Assembly (NCBI GenBank): GCA_026392255.1 | Contig: JAPLCJ010000004.1 | Coordinates: 1-64,000, forward strand | Length of the DNA stretch: 64,000 bases | Direction of reading: 5' to 3' | Source of the DNA: Solirubrobacterales bacterium | GTDB lineage: Bacteria; Actinomycetota; Thermoleophilia; Solirubrobacterales; Solirubrobacteraceae | Shown: positions 63,742 to 64,000 of the stretch, one piece after another | Layout: every line of letters begins with the position of its first letter | How positions within the stretch are numbered: position 1 is the stretch's first letter | The notes under the pieces: model-generated | What the model was told of the DNA's origin: nothing | Seen by the model: the letters and a program-made list of their open reading frames with translations, nothing else | Database searches by the model: none | Program-made: the position numbers and the translations under genes

Positions 63742-64000
63742 ATGAGTACGCGTCAACGCAACGGACTGATCCTGCTTCTGATCCTCGGCTTCCTAGCCGG
63801 CTCGGGCATCGTCATCGCCTCACAGCCCACGAAGCTGGGTCTCGACCTTCAAGGCGGCGTCGAGCTGGTCTACCAGGCGCAGCCAACCCCGCAGTCCAAA
63901 GTTGACTCCAACTCCATCAACCGAGCAATCGAGATCATGCGTGATCGTGTTGATGCCTTGGGTGTCTCCGAGCCTGAGATCCAGCGCTCTGGGGCGGACC
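63742..64000 (+). CDS. secD: Protein translocase subunit SecD, N-terminal part (3' truncated)
   Basis: The first 86 residues are visible: a basic start (STRQRNGLI), one transmembrane helix (about 8-26), KLGLDLQGGVELVYQA, the hallmark of SecD, and INRAIEIMRDRVDALGVSEPEIQRSG, the start of the periplasmic P1 region. SecD with SecF uses the proton motive force to help release preproteins outside the membrane. The rest lies beyond the window. Confidence 0.95.
   Translation, partial: MSTRQRNGLILLLILGFLAGSGIVIASQPTKLGLDLQGGVELVYQAQPTPQSKVDSNSINRAIEIMRDRVDALGVSEPEIQRSGAD

Overview
The window is a gene-dense chromosomal stretch of an actinobacterium, most probably of the class Thermoleophilia (Solirubrobacterales or Gaiellales relatives). 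This rests on gene order and content: alaS-ruvX-mltG-aroE, aroC-aroKB fusion-aroQ-pepP-efp-nusB, ispA-dxs-tlyA-nadK-recN-pyrG-xerD, yebC-ruvC-ruvA-ruvB-secD, an F420-type LLM oxidoreductase and RCK potassium-channel-regulator genes. GC content looks moderate by eye, lower than is usual for that class, and many neighbours overlap by 1-10 bases (ATGA or GTGA junctions), so the genome looks compact. There is no phage, IS element, CRISPR array or rRNA operon. The taxonomic call is inference.

Layout. 1-7.7 kb: end of a membrane pyrophosphatase, a saccharopine-dehydrogenase-like gene, then an ion-transport operon of two APC permeases with C-terminal universal-stress domains, a small membrane protein, two TrkA-type RCK proteins and an unknown gene, closed by tRNA-Gln. 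7.7-14.4 kb: a heterodimeric ABC exporter, a small cysteine protein, a large YfhO-type membrane protein and a CAT-anticodon tRNA. 14.4-25.2 kb: formimidoyltransferase, a metallo-hydrolase, then a translation block (hisS with a frame break, aspS, an IscU-like/MnmA fusion, alaS), ruvX and mltG. 25.2-37.3 kb: the shikimate pathway genes aroE, aroC, aroK-aroB and aroQ, then pepQ, efp, nusB, a BI-1 membrane protein, ispA and dxs. 37.5-49.4 kb: tlyA, nadK, recN, pyrG, a degenerate M20 peptidase homologue, xerD, mutM, glutaredoxin, recO, dgt, dnaG. 49.4-60.3 kb: tRNA-Asn, a three-gene operon (SDR, LLM oxidoreductase, broken glycosyltransferase), a second CAT tRNA, rfbC, an RpiR regulator with pdxS-pdxT, and sugar-nucleotide genes (phosphohexomutase, cytidylyltransferase, CDP-sugar dehydratase). 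60.3-64 kb: yebC, ruvCAB, a zinc-ribbon/PAS protein and the start of secD.

Three themes stand out. First, many genes carry a TAGnnT-like -10 hexamer only 6-11 bases before the start codon and no Shine-Dalgarno sequence, which points to widespread leaderless transcription. In five places the TAG stop of the upstream gene is itself the first half of the next gene's -10 box, and one divergent pair shares a palindromic -10. Second, unusual proteins: the IscU-like/MnmA fusion, an M20 pseudo-peptidase directly after pyrG, and a KimA-like permease/RCK locus. Third, three lesions (an exact 99-bp tandem duplication, and frame breaks with apparent small deletions in hisS and in a glycosyltransferase) could be real mutations or assembly faults and should be checked against reads before any biological reading.
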